A DNA stretch of 64,000 nucleotides from CAVRAW01 sp963716135 (GCA_963716135.1 OY970289.1:744001-808000), one strand, 5' to 3'; positions 8,333-19,400 are shown, counted from the first letter of the stretch. Numbers and translations are program-made. The notes: a model not told the origin generated them from the sequence alone.

Positions 8333-10276
8333 TCAATCGAGCCTCACAATTCGCAGGCTCTCGATGCCTCGATCATCGACAATCTTGACGGCCGCACGCC
8401 GATGTTCACCCGCAGCAAACGGAAGTGAAACCGTTTCGCGATACTGCTCAATCAGTTCCTCGTTGATCTCTGCTTTCAAATCCTTCGCCAGCCGCGCCCA
8501 CCCATCCTTCGGACCGGCCATCGGAAAGAACACCTGCCGCGGATAGAGGCTGCGGCCGTCGTAATCGGTGTCCAACAGCCACATGGCGATCTTTTCCTTG
8601 CCGCCAGAATCGATTGTGCCCCTCACCGTGTCGTAATAATCGAAGCCCAGTACCTCGACCTGGAACAAATCTGCCTCGGTGCGTCGCACTTCGATATCCG
8701 GCTGACCGATGAGCCAATACGACTCGTTGCTCGCACGTTTTTTCTTCAAGTCGTCGGTCAGCAAATCGGCGTTCATTTGCACTTTCAACAGCGCAATGCC
8801 GGGCCAATTGGTTTCATCAATGTCTTTGGCGGCTTCGGGGTCAAACTGAAACGCCGCGAAGATCATCAGCCGTGGCGTGGGTTTCAATGTGCGGGCTTCT
8901 TCCAGCGCCAATTCGACTTGCCGTTGTTCCAGCGGCGCATGTTCGGGACCGAACGAAATGATGGCTCGTTCAGCCTTTTCTCCCTTGGTTTCCGCGTCAG
9001 CTTGCAGCCAGCGTGTTCCGCCGAGTGGTTCGACGCGGGAGAATTCAACTCGCTGACCCCCTTTGCCACGAATGCCGGTTTTCAATAACTCATCGCGCCA
9101 TTCGGCCTGGCGGGCGGTTTCTCCATATCGGGCAACCGAAATATCCGCCGTCAACGCTAGGCGGGTTTGCACGTCTGGATCAGGAACGCCGGGGAGCCGT
9201 GATTGCGGATCGAGCAACACAGGTTGCGACGTGACCACGGTTTCGACTGGCCGCACCGCCGGCGCCGGTACTGCCTCGACGGTAAAGGGACCGGTGACCC
9301 GAGTTTTACTACGGTCAATTTCGGGCTGGTCGTAAAGGGTTTCGCGGTCGGCGTATTTGGCGATGGCGGCCTCGATCCCTGCGCGAGTCATGCAGGGCTT
9401 GATCTCCGGGTTGTTGGCGATCGAACCAAGCGTAACGTGAGAAACAGTCTTATAGGTGAAGCCGCTGCCGACGCCTTCATCGGGATGGGCAAGTTGGTAG
9501 TAGTCGAACGCGGCAGTCATAAGCCGCTGCTTTGCAAGCGTGACGGCAACGCGGGATGTATCGCAGGTGATCCAACGCCTGCCCCACTGCTCCGCGATGT
9601 ATGCGGTCGTCCCTGATCCGCATGTTGGATCAAATACTAATTCACCCGGATCAGTTGTCATCAACATGCACCGTTGAATGACCTTTGAAGCCGTTTGGAC
9701 CGCATAGACCTTGTCGCTTTCGCCTTTCATGTCTGTCCATAGATTTGTTAATTTCATGACGGGATAGTCGTCATAAAACAGGACATATCGGAGAGTAGAT
9801 CCCGAATCGTCTATGCGTTTATGCTCTGCTAATACCTTCATTCCATCGAGAGTTGTCTTCCAGCTCTTGCCAGAAGTCGGCGAGTATTTTTTGTCACGAT
9901 ACTCAAAGTCGAATATGCACGTTTGAGTATATCCACTTGAAACTAAGTTTTCGGTACAGAATACGCGACAGTCCTTCGGTATAGTTTGCGGCTCGCGTTT
10001 CTCATTGGCAGTCATTTTTCTTCGATCGCCGTTCGGCAGTTCGATCGATGTGTAAACGGTGCCTTCACCGACTTCGCGGGGAACATATAGATCGCGAAAC
10101 TTCTTCTTGGCCGGGTCCTTGCAATACCAAATCACGTAATCGCATATAGATGGTAGTCCTACGGACTTGAGTGGTACTGACGTGCGGTACGAAATAATTC
10201 CCTGGAATCCTTCGGTGCCAAATACCTCACCAAGCATTTCCTTAACATGGTGTATGTTCTCATCGCTGATTTGCAC
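8333..10276 (-). pseudogene. Type III Mod DNA methyltransferase, C-terminal part after frameshift
   Basis: This frame continues the methyltransferase that begins at 10970. Its opening QISDENIHHVKEMLGEVFG is the sequence that normally follows the catalytic DPPY region in Mod proteins. The SAM-binding motif DPTCGSGTTA appears about 215 residues in, after DPPY, which is the beta-class order expected for type III Mod. The rest forms target-recognition and C-terminal domains. The start at 10276 is internal and probably not a real initiation site. Mod methylates one DNA strand and gives sequence specificity to Res, encoded one base downstream. Confidence 0.8.
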
Positions 10277-10970
10277 AAAGATTGAGCCGCTTTCGTGGAG
10301 CAGCTCGCGCGAGGAGCAATCGGTCGCGGAGGTAGGTGAGGTAGCTGTGAATGCCCAGTTCCCATGTATCCCGGAATGCGCGAATCATTTCGGGTTCTTG
10401 CGTTAAGTCCTCATCCCGCTCCTTCACATCACGGCGGTTCACGAACGGCTGAAAATTGCTGCCGTAGCGGATTCCATAGGGCGGGTCGAGATAGATCATT
10501 TGCACCTTGCCCGCCATGCCCTCCTTTTCCAAGAGCGAGTTCATCACCAAAAGGCTGTCGCCGGCAATCAGACGGTTCGTCCAATTGTGGGCGTGTTTAT
10601 AGAACTCGATAGCCTCGCGCAGCGGCAGATTTTCCTCGGGCTCCTCGAACAATCCCCGCTGGTGAATCCTGGCTCCCGCCGAGGGGGATAGGCCATTTCC
10701 GTTTCGCTTGCGGACCGCTTCGATGATGGTGCGGGGATCGATCCGTTCGTGAACGTGCAGGCTGACCGTCGAAACCTCAAAGCTGATGCGCTCCGCTTTG
10801 CCAGCCCAAACCAGTTGCGGGTCAAGATGCGGATCGTATTGGTAGGTGCGGCGGCCGGCATCCTGATCGGTTTCAGGCGTAACCAGGCCGACAGGCGGAT
10901 TATTGACCCGTTTTTTGTCGTCGTGAGCATACTGCTCGATGGGTCGTTTCTTCCCTGCTTTCTTAGCCAT
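10260..10970 (-). pseudogene. Type III Mod DNA methyltransferase, N-terminal part before frameshift
   Basis: The frame starts MAKKAGKKRPIEQYAHDDKK at 10970, a better start than the upstream in-frame ATG at 10991. It contains the catalytic motif MIYLDPPYGIRYGSNFQPFV. It runs in frame through YLTYLRDRLLLAR and is then lost at 10302-10312. Restoring two bases (CG) to the short GC tract there gives the sequence LLARELLHESGSIFVQISDE, joining it to the downstream frame. The gene as assembled cannot make full-length Mod. It is either a recent slippage mutation or an assembly error. Confidence 0.8.
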
Positions 10971-11169
10971 CCCCTGCCTCACTTCCCTCAACGCATTAAT
11001 TGCGGTGACCCGAAACCGCCCATTGTAGGTAGCGTTTGCTTGGCATACTAGCTGCGTTGGGTAATGCGTTGATTGAAGACGTCCGGCGAAAGCTCACGGG
11101 GCACAGATTCCTCAACCTGGCCGGCCAGCGGTCGGTTGTTGGAACATCCGCTGATCGCGGACGCAGACC

Positions 11170-12660
11170 CTACATTCGAATAGCCGATGGAGGGATTGCG
11201 CTGGGCGGGCACGAACAAGCTGCTACTTCTGTCAAACTGGAATGAAGTTTGACCATCGCAAATGTATCTTGTTTGCAATATGCCAGCAGCTCGCGTCTTA
11301 ATGCTTCGATGCGTTGGCCCTCATAGTGGCCCCAGGCCATGAACACAAACGTGGCCATCGCGGTATCACCATCGGCAATCGGCAAATGGTCGTACGACAT
11401 TTCGGCAACCACGACGGGTAGCACATTCTTGATCGAGAAGCTGCCGCGGAAACCCTTCTGATAGAAGTTCCTTTCGATGATTGCCTTCAGATCGATGATT
11501 CTGTCGATCAACAAGTTGAGTTCCGCGGCCAATTGGGGATAGGTAGCTGCCAGGCCGCTGATGATGGTACGTTCAAAATTCGTATAAACGACAATACTGC
11601 CCGTTCCTCGCAGGTCCTTCAGCAAGCGCTGGGCCAATTCGAGGCGACAGTCCTGCTTGGGGTCAGCCAGGTACTCGCAATGGCCGGTCACTGAGTCTGC
11701 GGCGGCGCAATGATGAGCAGAATACTGGGTCGGGATTGGAGTGTACGGAGCAGTATCAGGATACAATGGCACCGCCGTGCTGACGGTCTCAAAATCAAGG
11801 TAGCAAGCCGGCCACGAAATGCGGCCCAAATGAGCGGCCAGTCCGTCGCCAAGGAATGGTTTCCCGGTCTGGACGGCGTCCCGCACGATGGCTTGGTTAT
11901 CGGTCAGCGGAAAATCCGCCGGAATGTCTTCAATTCGCACGATTCCCGCTTTGGTCAGTTGGTTGAACTTGGTTGGATGCAATCGTGGCAGGTTAAAGAT
12001 GGGATTCTCGATTCCCTTACCCGTGCAATCGGCGAATTGTGGGCAGTCACGACATTCGATGATGAGTCGCGGTTTCGGTTCATCCGGAGCGTTGGTCATC
12101 TCGACAATCTCTGGCAACTGCGAGGCCAGCACCTCGGCGCGTTCCAACACCTCTTGAGTATGATCGATTTCCACGAACAGGGCTCGGTCATCCATCCCTA
12201 GGCGATAGTCCTTGGAGATCAACAGCAGCGATGCGCTGGCGATGTCGACGCCACAGCGGCTGAGCACCATCGCCGTGTAGGCTAGATCGTCGATGTGCTC
12301 TGCTTTGTCGTTGATCCCGGACTTGACCTCGACGAGTTGCCAGCGCTGGCCCTGTCGCTTCAAGATGTCTGCTCGGGTGGCACAACCGTCAGTCAAGAAT
12401 GCGGCTTCAAACAGAATTGAGACGCCTGGGTCCGCCATCGCGCGCTGCGTCTTGGGGGCGGCGGAAACCGTGTCCCGTTCTTCGATCAGCACGCCGCTGG
12501 GATATAACGCTCGGGCCCGGCGCCCAACATCCAGTCCTTGTTCGATGCGAAATTTCTCGCCAAGAGAAAGTGCTTGTTGAGGAGGAGCGTTCCTCAGCCG
12601 CCAGCCAAGCGTGGGGCAAGTGACGGCGCTCAGGAAGATTTCTTTGGTGATGTTCCGCAT
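11170..12660 (-). CDS. RecB/Cas4-like nuclease with DUF2779 domain
   Basis: The N-terminal half resembles the Cas4/RecB PD-(D/E)xK nucleases: RADILKRQG and then QLVEVKSG supply the D and ExK, and Cys residues in ECRDCPQFADC could bind an iron-sulfur cluster. The C-terminal half matches DUF2779, with YLDFETVSTAVPLY, a later VVYTNFERTII and YDHLPIADGDTAMATF, an RNase H-like exonuclease fold. The protein of 496 residues is therefore a likely two-nuclease DNA processing enzyme. It lies upstream of mod-res on the same strand. No cas1, cas2 or CRISPR array is nearby, so a general repair or defence role is inferred. Confidence 0.75.
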   Translation of the reverse strand: MRNITKEIFLSAVTCPTLGWRLRNAPPQQALSLGEKFRIEQGLDVGRRARALYPSGVLIEERDTVSAAPKTQRAMADPGVSILFEAAFLTDGCATRADILKRQGQRWQLVEVKSGINDKAEHIDDLAYTAMVLSRCGVDIASASLLLISKDYRLGMDDRALFVEIDHTQEVLERAEVLASQLPEIVEMTNAPDEPKPRLIIECRDCPQFADCTGKGIENPIFNLPRLHPTKFNQLTKAGIVRIEDIPADFPLTDNQAIVRDAVQTGKPFLGDGLAAHLGRISWPACYLDFETVSTAVPLYPDTAPYTPIPTQYSAHHCAAADSVTGHCEYLADPKQDCRLELAQRLLKDLRGTGSIVVYTNFERTIISGLAATYPQLAAELNLLIDRIIDLKAIIERNFYQKGFRGSFSIKNVLPVVVAEMSYDHLPIADGDTAMATFVFMAWGHYEGQRIEALRRELLAYCKQDTFAMVKLHSSLTEVAACSCPPSAIPPSAIRM

Positions 12661-12771
12661 CGCGTCCCCCGCCAGCTACAGCGAAACTTCCGAACAGTAT
12701 AGATGGTGTAATTGGCGTGTCAAACAGTGGGGTTCCTCAAACTGAATCCGAGGCTTTCACCTGCCTTCGTC

Positions 12772-12836
12772 GGCCTGTCCTCGTCGGGGCTCGCCCCGTG
12801 AGGCCGCCGGGCCCTTGGCCCCGACGAGGATAGGCC
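12772..12836. repeat. Large inverted repeat (19-bp stem)
   Basis: Bases 12772-12790 and 12818-12836 are inverted copies of each other with one mismatch (GGCCTGTCCTCGTCGGGGC against GGCCTATCCTCGTCGGGGC). They are separated by 27 GC-rich bases that can form a second small stem. There is no T-tract. The element occupies the gene-free stretch 12661-13036, between the RecB-like gene start and the zinc-ribbon gene stop. I see no other feature in that stretch. It may be a REP-like element or a terminator-like structure. Confidence 0.6.
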
Positions 12837-13036
12837 AGAGAAGGCGCATCTGCCGGCGCCGCGTCCGCAACTGCCATCGCTGCCACACTGTCGGCTGAGC
12901 ATCTGCCTTTGTTGGCCCGATTCGTTGGGGCCTCGTCCGCTAACTGGCTGACAACCATTCGGGTAATTCAGCCTGAAAAAGCCCGCTCCTTTCGGCGGGC
13001 CGCAGGGGATGAAGAACCAACCTTGAATAACAACCC

Positions 13037-13216
13037 TCAACCTTTCTGCGCTTGCGGTTCATCCGGCACGAATTGCACTTCCTCTTCGTCGTAATCGAAG
13101 CTGAGGTCGCACTCATCGCACCGGCAGACGTTCCAGGGGTCCGTGCGGTCCGGCCCGATCGCGTTTTCGGGAATCTCGACCGGACTGCCGCAGCGCGGGC
13201 AGGGCACGAAGTACAT
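13037..13216 (-). CDS. Small zinc-ribbon protein
   Basis: The 59-residue product starts MYFVPCPRCGSPVEIPENAI and has two CxxC pairs (CPRC and CDEC) about 30 residues apart, consistent with one zinc ribbon. The C-terminus is acidic (DYDEEEVQFVPDEP). The ATG at 13216 is chosen because AGGAG lies just upstream with proper spacing; the longer frame beginning at 13402 has no such signal. Such proteins often mediate protein or nucleic acid contacts, but nothing here identifies a partner. Confidence 0.65.
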   Translation of the reverse strand: MYFVPCPRCGSPVEIPENAIGPDRTDPWNVCRCDECDLSFDYDEEEVQFVPDEPQAQKG

Positions 13217-13344
13217 ACCGCTCCTCACTTGCGACCGCTGGTCGCGGTAAGAAACTGAGAAAGAACAACCTTCGAAAGAGAGAGGCTCGGCGGTGCAAAA
13301 GCCTTGAAGAAGAACCTCTCTTTTCAGGCGGGTAACCATAGCAA

Positions 13345-13575
13345 TCAGAACTGCTCTGGCTTGTCCTGGCCATTGGCGTGCTGGGCGTGCTGGAAGATCC
13401 AAGTGTGCGCCTGGTCGGCCACCTTGATCAGCAACGGCAGGTCATCGCGACCGAAGCTGTCACTGGTCTTCCACTGTTCCCCATCGCGGTAGATCCGCTG
13501 CAGGGTGACATTGTGGCGGACGCCATTGGTCGTTTCATTCTCCCAAATGGCGGCCTTGATGCGTCCCAAGCGCAC
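13345..13575 (-). CDS. Conserved small hypothetical protein
   Basis: The product of up to 76 residues reads RIKAAIWENETTNGVRHNVT and then WKTSDSFGRDDLPLLIKVAD. The pattern looks like a small beta-rich protein family that I recall from planctomycetes and phages, with no known function. The longest frame opens with GTG at 13575, but that codon overlaps the GAGGAG ribosome binding site. A TTG at 13569 has ideal spacing and may be the real start. The region upstream overlaps a truncated gene on the opposite strand. Confidence 0.6.
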   Translation of the reverse strand: MRLGRIKAAIWENETTNGVRHNVTLQRIYRDGEQWKTSDSFGRDDLPLLIKVADQAHTWIFQHAQHANGQDKPEQF

Positions 13576-13592
13576 TCCTCGAACTCATCAGC

Positions 13593-14379
13593 GGAAGCAG
13601 TAATCGTGTCTTCGGCGAGCGATTTCGCGCACAGAGCGCCGAAGGGAAGGCAATTGGACTGAAATCGGACACTAAACGTGTCCTCTGCAAGCGCCACGAA
13701 CAGCGCCCTTTCGAGCATAGATATGGTTGGAGCTGCGTTCACACGGGCGCATGCCGAGGTGATGACTCACTTGCACGCAGGCAAGCAGGGCAACTATCAC
13801 CGACTCTTTAATGGCTATGACATCGAGCGTTGGATGCTAAAGATCCTATGCGCACAGCAACATGGTGAACGGATCCCGGGGTCGTACGATCTTAAGGTTT
13901 GGACAGTGCCGATGAACTGCTTGGAGATCCTATTTCACGGCGCCCCGTTTCCACCAGGAGCTGGCCTCTACATGCCGAGGCATCCTGTGCGGGAACTTCG
14001 CGCACTACCGGGCATCGGTACGGCACGCACGTACTTCACGTCGCGGCCGTCGGTAGAAGGGCTACCGATTCTAGGAAGCCCAGTCAAGCGCCTGACCGGG
14101 ATTCAGGTTTCGATCCTCGGCATTGCATGGGAACTCTTGATGGAACGACCGCCAAACCTCTCCGAATATGTTTACCGACCCAGAATGATGCGCTTTCCCG
14201 ACCCACCTACGGCGCGCGTCGCGCACCTTCACCTCGGATGGGATGAGCATCCTCCTACGTTCGCGGGCAAATGTGCCCATCGCGAGGAGACCGGTTTCAG
14301 CGGTGCGATGGCAGCCAAGGTCGTCCGCATTCGTCAGAGTCGGCGAAACGCCGGGCTTGGACCTCATGAGGAACGTTAA
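13593..14379 (+). pseudogene. 5'-truncated, frameshifted gene of unknown family
   Basis: Two frames join to give one plausible protein: AEGKAIGLKSDTKRVLCKRH in the first and NSALSSIDMVGAAFTRAHAE in the second. An extra G at about 13698 separates them; removing it restores CKRHNSALSSID. The downstream part includes FNGYDIERWMLKILCAQQHG. The 5' end lacks a start and runs into the region where the opposite-strand gene 13345-13575 begins. The CxxHN motif resembles HNH-type or zinc-binding proteins, but this is weak. I regard it as a damaged remnant. Confidence 0.5.
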
Positions 14380-14603
14380 AATGTCTCCGGCCCGAACCAG
14401 ATGCTACATCTGACCAGCGCCGTTGGGCAATTGCGACGTGGCATTCAGTATTGCTGTGGCTCCAACGTCTAACGCCTCGCTCCGTCATTCATAGGACGAT
14501 GTGACCGACGCGTCGCATTGCTTTGGGAATCCTGAAGCTGTCCCACGGTCCCTACCAGCAACGGATCAATGCTGTACGGGGCGATTCCGCGGGCCAGGGC
14601 GAC

Positions 14604-15527
14604 ATGCCGGTGGAATACCTGCAATCCCACACCCGTTTGCCCATGCGCCAAGAAAGCCGCGTGTATTTTATACTCCAATCCAAGAACGAGATGTACCTAA
14701 AATATAAATCCGCTATCTACCGCGTGCCGGGCGAACCGTTACGATTTAGCTACCCCGCGGACTGTGCATTGGCAGCCGAGTTCGAGCGCCGCAGCACATC
14801 GGTACGCTTGAAACGATCAGGGTGGCGTGTTGATGCTACTCGGAACGGTTGGGGATATTCTATTGCGCGAGGTCATAGACCAATGAAGTGCTATTCCATT
14901 GAGTTTTCAATCCCTGATCAACGTCCGTTTGACAAGCAAGCAACATGGTTTCAATCGTTCGTCGGTTCGGTCATCTTGCCCGTGGCAGGCGGCAGTCAAA
15001 TGTCTCGCTTTTGGTTTACCCGCTACGGTGGCGTCGGGCATGGAAAGACTGCTTTGTTCCGCTTTGAAACCGAATTCATCGACGAAGTTTTCGCCGAAAT
15101 CAGCAGACTCGGCGCCCGCTTTGGTATCAGCGTCAAGAATCCCACTGATTTCGATGTCGGTGGAGACATAGGGCGAGGGCAAGGCTCACGATTCTTGGGC
15201 ACGAATGCGAAACATCAGGACCACGCGCGTCGCGGCGACTTAGCGCTCAGTTTCTTACACGCGTCGGCATGCCTCATGTTGGATTGCCTCGTTGGCCCAG
15301 ATCCGGACGGCTACTTCGCCCTTGAATCCGAAACTGTAAGTGGATTCAGCATCGAGTCGTCGCTGGAGCAGTTTCATCATCTTTTTTGCAACATGACGTG
15401 CGTTCCAACCTACATTGCAATTGCGCAGTCGGGCACAAAAGACCCCATTCCCGTCACGTACTTAGAGCTGAAGGAGGTCGCGAAGGACGGATGGACGTAC
15501 AGACAACTCCGGAACGGGAGCTTTTGA
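14604..15527 (+). CDS. Hypothetical protein, paired with the next gene
   Basis: The 307-residue protein starts MPVEYLQSHTRLPMRQESRV with AGGG upstream; a TTG at 14523 would extend it by 27 residues and a later ATG at 14691 is possible. I see no membrane segment and no motif that names a family. Segments such as CYSIEFSIPDQRPFDKQATW and DHARRGDLALSFLHASACLM suggest a globular cytoplasmic protein. Its end overlaps the start of the next gene by 37 bases, which implies translational coupling and a shared role. Confidence 0.55.
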   Translation: MPVEYLQSHTRLPMRQESRVYFILQSKNEMYLKYKSAIYRVPGEPLRFSYPADCALAAEFERRSTSVRLKRSGWRVDATRNGWGYSIARGHRPMKCYSIEFSIPDQRPFDKQATWFQSFVGSVILPVAGGSQMSRFWFTRYGGVGHGKTALFRFETEFIDEVFAEISRLGARFGISVKNPTDFDVGGDIGRGQGSRFLGTNAKHQDHARRGDLALSFLHASACLMLDCLVGPDPDGYFALESETVSGFSIESSLEQFHHLFCNMTCVPTYIAIAQSGTKDPIPVTYLELKEVAKDGWTYRQLRNGSF

Positions 15528-16123
15528 ACATGCAACAATTTGTCTTGAAAGAGATGGGGTTCGACGTGGACGTTGATCTTGAAGGGGAGTTGACCATCCT
15601 GCAAGCGGTACCTGGGGCGCCCGCCGTCTTTCTTTTTGACGAACACCATACGACGCCCGAGTGTATTGAACAAAACATAGCTAATGGAGAGGCGTTAATT
15701 TCTGTGCTTGGCTCGCCTATGATCGGAGTCGAGAGCCATAGTTCATTCGAGAAGCCATCAGACGCGACGCGGCTAAATGAGCATCCGGAATTTGCAATTC
15801 ATTTTCAGAACAATGGTCACCCAGTCTATGGCGTGGAATGTGTGCAGCTACTTGGAGAGCAAGCCTACGACATGGAGAACCGGCTTTGGCGGGAAGCTGG
15901 CACGCATCCGTTAAATCGTCTTCGATCACATTACTACATTTGGTGCTTATTCGGCATTTGGAGAAGGCGGAGCAAAAAGGACCGATTCATGTTCCTGAAC
16001 GTCGGTCGGAAACACAATGACCACATTGCGACTCTGATCGCGAGCGGCGAAATCGTGCATTTAGCCGGAACGGAGGCGTCCTATGTCCGGCTTCGCCCAA
16101 CCGCTTACCCAGCACCAAAGTGA
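15491..16123 (+). CDS. Hypothetical protein, possibly TraB/ChaN-like fold
   Basis: The 210-residue protein begins MDVQTTPERELLNMQQFVLK. It contains VFLFDEHHTT, MIGVESHSSF, PVYGVECVQL and, near the end, NVGRKHNDHIATLIASGEIV. The spacing of the His, Glu and Arg/Asn motifs is reminiscent of the TraB/PrgY, ChaN and erythromycin-esterase superfamily, in which such residues form the active site. This is a pattern-level inference only. The start is chosen for its ribosome binding site (GGAGG at 15473-15477 is somewhat far) and the 37-base overlap with the gene before it. Confidence 0.5.
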   Translation: MDVQTTPERELLNMQQFVLKEMGFDVDVDLEGELTILQAVPGAPAVFLFDEHHTTPECIEQNIANGEALISVLGSPMIGVESHSSFEKPSDATRLNEHPEFAIHFQNNGHPVYGVECVQLLGEQAYDMENRLWREAGTHPLNRLRSHYYIWCLFGIWRRRSKKDRFMFLNVGRKHNDHIATLIASGEIVHLAGTEASYVRLRPTAYPAPK

Positions 16124-16480
16124 TTGCCGTGTCCATATCTGTTGCGTTGATCCCCGCACCATTACTTGCGCTCTGGTCAGATGATTGTCGATCGCGAGCA
16201 AAAACCGACGAAGAGCAAACCGGCCCCCCAGAAAACCACCCTGTTTTTGAGACAGTGGTCGCGCGCCGGGAACTCAAACGTCTGATGAAATGGGCAACGG
16301 CCCAGGCATCATGGTTACCGACCATATGGCCCACGGCCGCCCGAACTCGATTGAAGTAACGCTGCCGCCCCTGGCGGTTGTGGTGCTGAAACCAAGACGA
16401 TAACTCGGCCCGCCGCCTTGCTGCTCTGTTAAGGCCGCGATGTGGTCGCGCGCTCCGCGACAACGACACAGGCCATCCCC
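16124..16480. other. Convergent intergenic region without a convincing gene
   Basis: This stretch lies between two convergent genes. Open frames exist on both strands (for example a minus-strand frame at 15987-16496), but they are Arg/Ser-rich, overlap the neighbouring gene and show no recognisable domain. I found no terminator with a T-tract and no repeat. Confidence 0.4.
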
Positions 16481-19400
16481 TCATTGGCGCAACCAATTCA
16501 TGCTCGATTTCATCTGAGCAGGAAGGCTTACCGACAACCCCCTCAAAACTAACTGGAACAACGTTTTGATTTTCTTATCGGGCGCAACTTGATCCAGTTT
16601 TCGCAGATCTTCTTCAACTACCAATGGGCTCGAAAATCTAAATCGTTGCCTTTCGAAAGCTTTGTTCCAAAAACGTACAAATTGATCAGTTAAGAATTTC
16701 CAAGTTATCGAGTCGCTTGCTATCCAGGCGGAACACTCGTGTAATACCAAAACCTGCTGAATAATCGCGTACCTCAGATCAGCATCGTCAGCGAAAGATG
16801 AGAGCAAATAGCTTATTGCTCTACCAAGCCCGTTGCCCTGTTCGTTCTCTCGTACTCCACGCGCGCGGAGGTCCGCACTTGTACTCTTCGCCAAATAGGA
16901 AGCAATCGCTTCCGAGATTGCCGAAAATTGCGCTGGTTTAGAGGCATCAGTAGCCTTAACAGAACAATTCGCTGCGATTTGATCTAGCAACTGAATCTTT
17001 GCGTCTGCCGTTATGCAGCAATAAACAAGTGCAGGGATCACTCCAACATTGATAAATAATTGCTCGGCTTTGGTCCATTCGACATTCGGCTTTGCTCCAA
17101 GTAATTCAGAAATGTCATGATGATCCCGAATGTCACGCTTGGTTGAACGGTACGCGACCATCGAGGCCGTCAGTGCTGTAGCAGCCTCAAATGCATAATC
17201 GAGCGATTGTTCCACCTCGCCCTTAGATATCGAATGCACGCATAGCACTTCCCCAAGCGAATAAATGCATGCAATTACGCCTTTCGCGCGAGCCTCATCC
17301 ATTCCCTTCGTCGCCCAAAATACCATTCGATCATGCTGGCCAACAGCATTGGCGAATACAACCAAAAGCGTCGGCGCCAAGTCAAACTTCTTGTAGTCGG
17401 CCTCGTCGTACCATCCTGCAACTGCTGTATTGTACAGAAGAAGTTGACCACGCGGCGGAACTGTGTAGTCGCTCGTCGGCGGTTCACCCTTCAAAGCCAT
17501 TGAGGCGAAGTATCCCAGTGCATTCCCGAGGATAACGAATCTCATCTTCCAATCGATTGTCTCTCGAAACTCTGTCGACATCCGCGAGAACGCCTCGTCA
17601 AGATATTGAAACGCCCGTTCATAATTGCCCGCAAGCCCCGCCGCAGTCGCCGCCTCGCCCAGTGACGAGACCATGTCCAATTCCGGAACTTCGCGAGGAT
17701 TTCGTTTCGCGATTCTTATTGCATTTTCCGCGAACTCGAGTGCTTCCGAACAGTTTTCGTCACCAATGGCTTTACTAAGTTCAAGGAAAGTGCGACAGCG
17801 CACGCCATCGAACGTACCGGTGTCCAAACTGCCTGCGATTTTCAATTTTTCAATTCCGGACTCCCTTTTTTTTGAATAAAGCAGTTGCCGACCGATGATG
17901 TCATTTATTAAGAAGACTGTCTCACTCGGATTCTTCTTGCGTTGTAAGAAGTTGTCAGCGATTTCCACCGCTCGATCGATTTCCTTCAGATATTCGGCCT
18001 GTACAATAATTTTGGAACGGAGAGCCAGCGCATGAAATAATGGCAGATCCTTCGAGTCACAAAAGGCAATTACCTGATCATACGCCGCAACTACTTGATC
18101 AAACTGCCGCTCGGCTTCCGGAAGCTCGTGCTGATCTAACCACAAGCGATCTAAGGCAAGTTTGAAACCGTCTCGCGCGAGATCTGATGCCAAAATCTTC
18201 TCTAATCGATCCTTCGGCTGACTCGTGAGGAACTTAAACCATTTCAAGAAATCGCACGCGTTCTTAATCGATGAGACAAAAAACCACGGAAAGGAACTGC
18301 TAAATTGAGTTGCCAGCGCATCATATGATGCATCGGCGTTGCCAACTACAGTTTTTGTGAACTCAATGACGGTGCCAAAATTCTCTAAGACAATATTTCC
18401 AAGGCGCAGCGCTTCATCAAAATCGCTATCTGCCACCGCGGGAGCCGCCTGCGACGCATAGCCGACCACTGCCCATAGTTCGTCATCATTCGCCTTGTCA
18501 ATGAGCCGCTTTGCATCTGCGACAATCGTCGCGATTGATACACCGACCGATTTCGCCACTTCCAGCTGTCTTGATTTGACCAAAAGGCCAAGAGTAGTTG
18601 GACAATCGTCAAGTAATTCATCCACCAACGTTGTTAACAAAACTAGCTTTTGCCATATGATCGGAAGTCCCCGTACAGACTCCAATCCCTTCATGACGTG
18701 CATGCCAAGGCTCACGCCATTCTTAGCGCATTTGAGATAGTTGATCGCTTTTGCAAAATCGATTGGAGTAATCGTCAGCTTCTCAAAAATTAATTCCGCC
18801 AAAGCGTTTGCAACTGCTCGTTGAACGTTCGGATCAAGTTCTTGCGAACCAAAGTGCGCGATCAAGGGGCAGACCACTGACTGTTCATCAGACTGCTTTT
18901 CGATCCAAAGCCCAAGAAGCTTTTGATAAGCTTCGTTTGGCCTAGAAAGTCGAGGGTTAATCGCAGACAAGGCCTGCACTTCCTGTGTACCAAACGCGCC
19001 TACGATGACGCAGAGCCGATAAAGAAGCTCCCTCGAGTCTTGGTTCTCGACGGTACGGAGCAGTCGAAACATCGTCTCTTGAATTAATTCTGCTGCAGAT
19101 ACGATCGAAGCCGTTAAGTTGCGTTGTTCCTCGATAGAATGCCAGTCCTTAGATCGGAGCGTTCGCGCAAGCGCTGAGAGGAGTGTCGCATTGCCGGACG
19201 TACTTGCAACAAACGAACTCGCTATTTCGGGCGTAATCGCTCTCGCCGGTGCTCCGTGCAATTCAAATAATTCGATGACGTCGTTCGGACCAAAACCGGG
19301 AGTAGCTATTTCAGCAAACCGACCAGTCGGCACCATGGACGCGATGTCGCTCGGGATCGGATGGTGACTCAGCGTGATCAATGTTTGATTTCTCGCGCGC

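Noticed and set aside
12720..13040. Open frame of 106 residues on the minus strand
   Set aside because: It spans a large inverted repeat, has no ribosome binding site and reads as an Arg/Gly/Ser-rich translation.
15987..16496. Open frame of 169 residues on the minus strand
   Set aside because: It overlaps both flanking genes, is rich in Arg and Ser and shows no domain.
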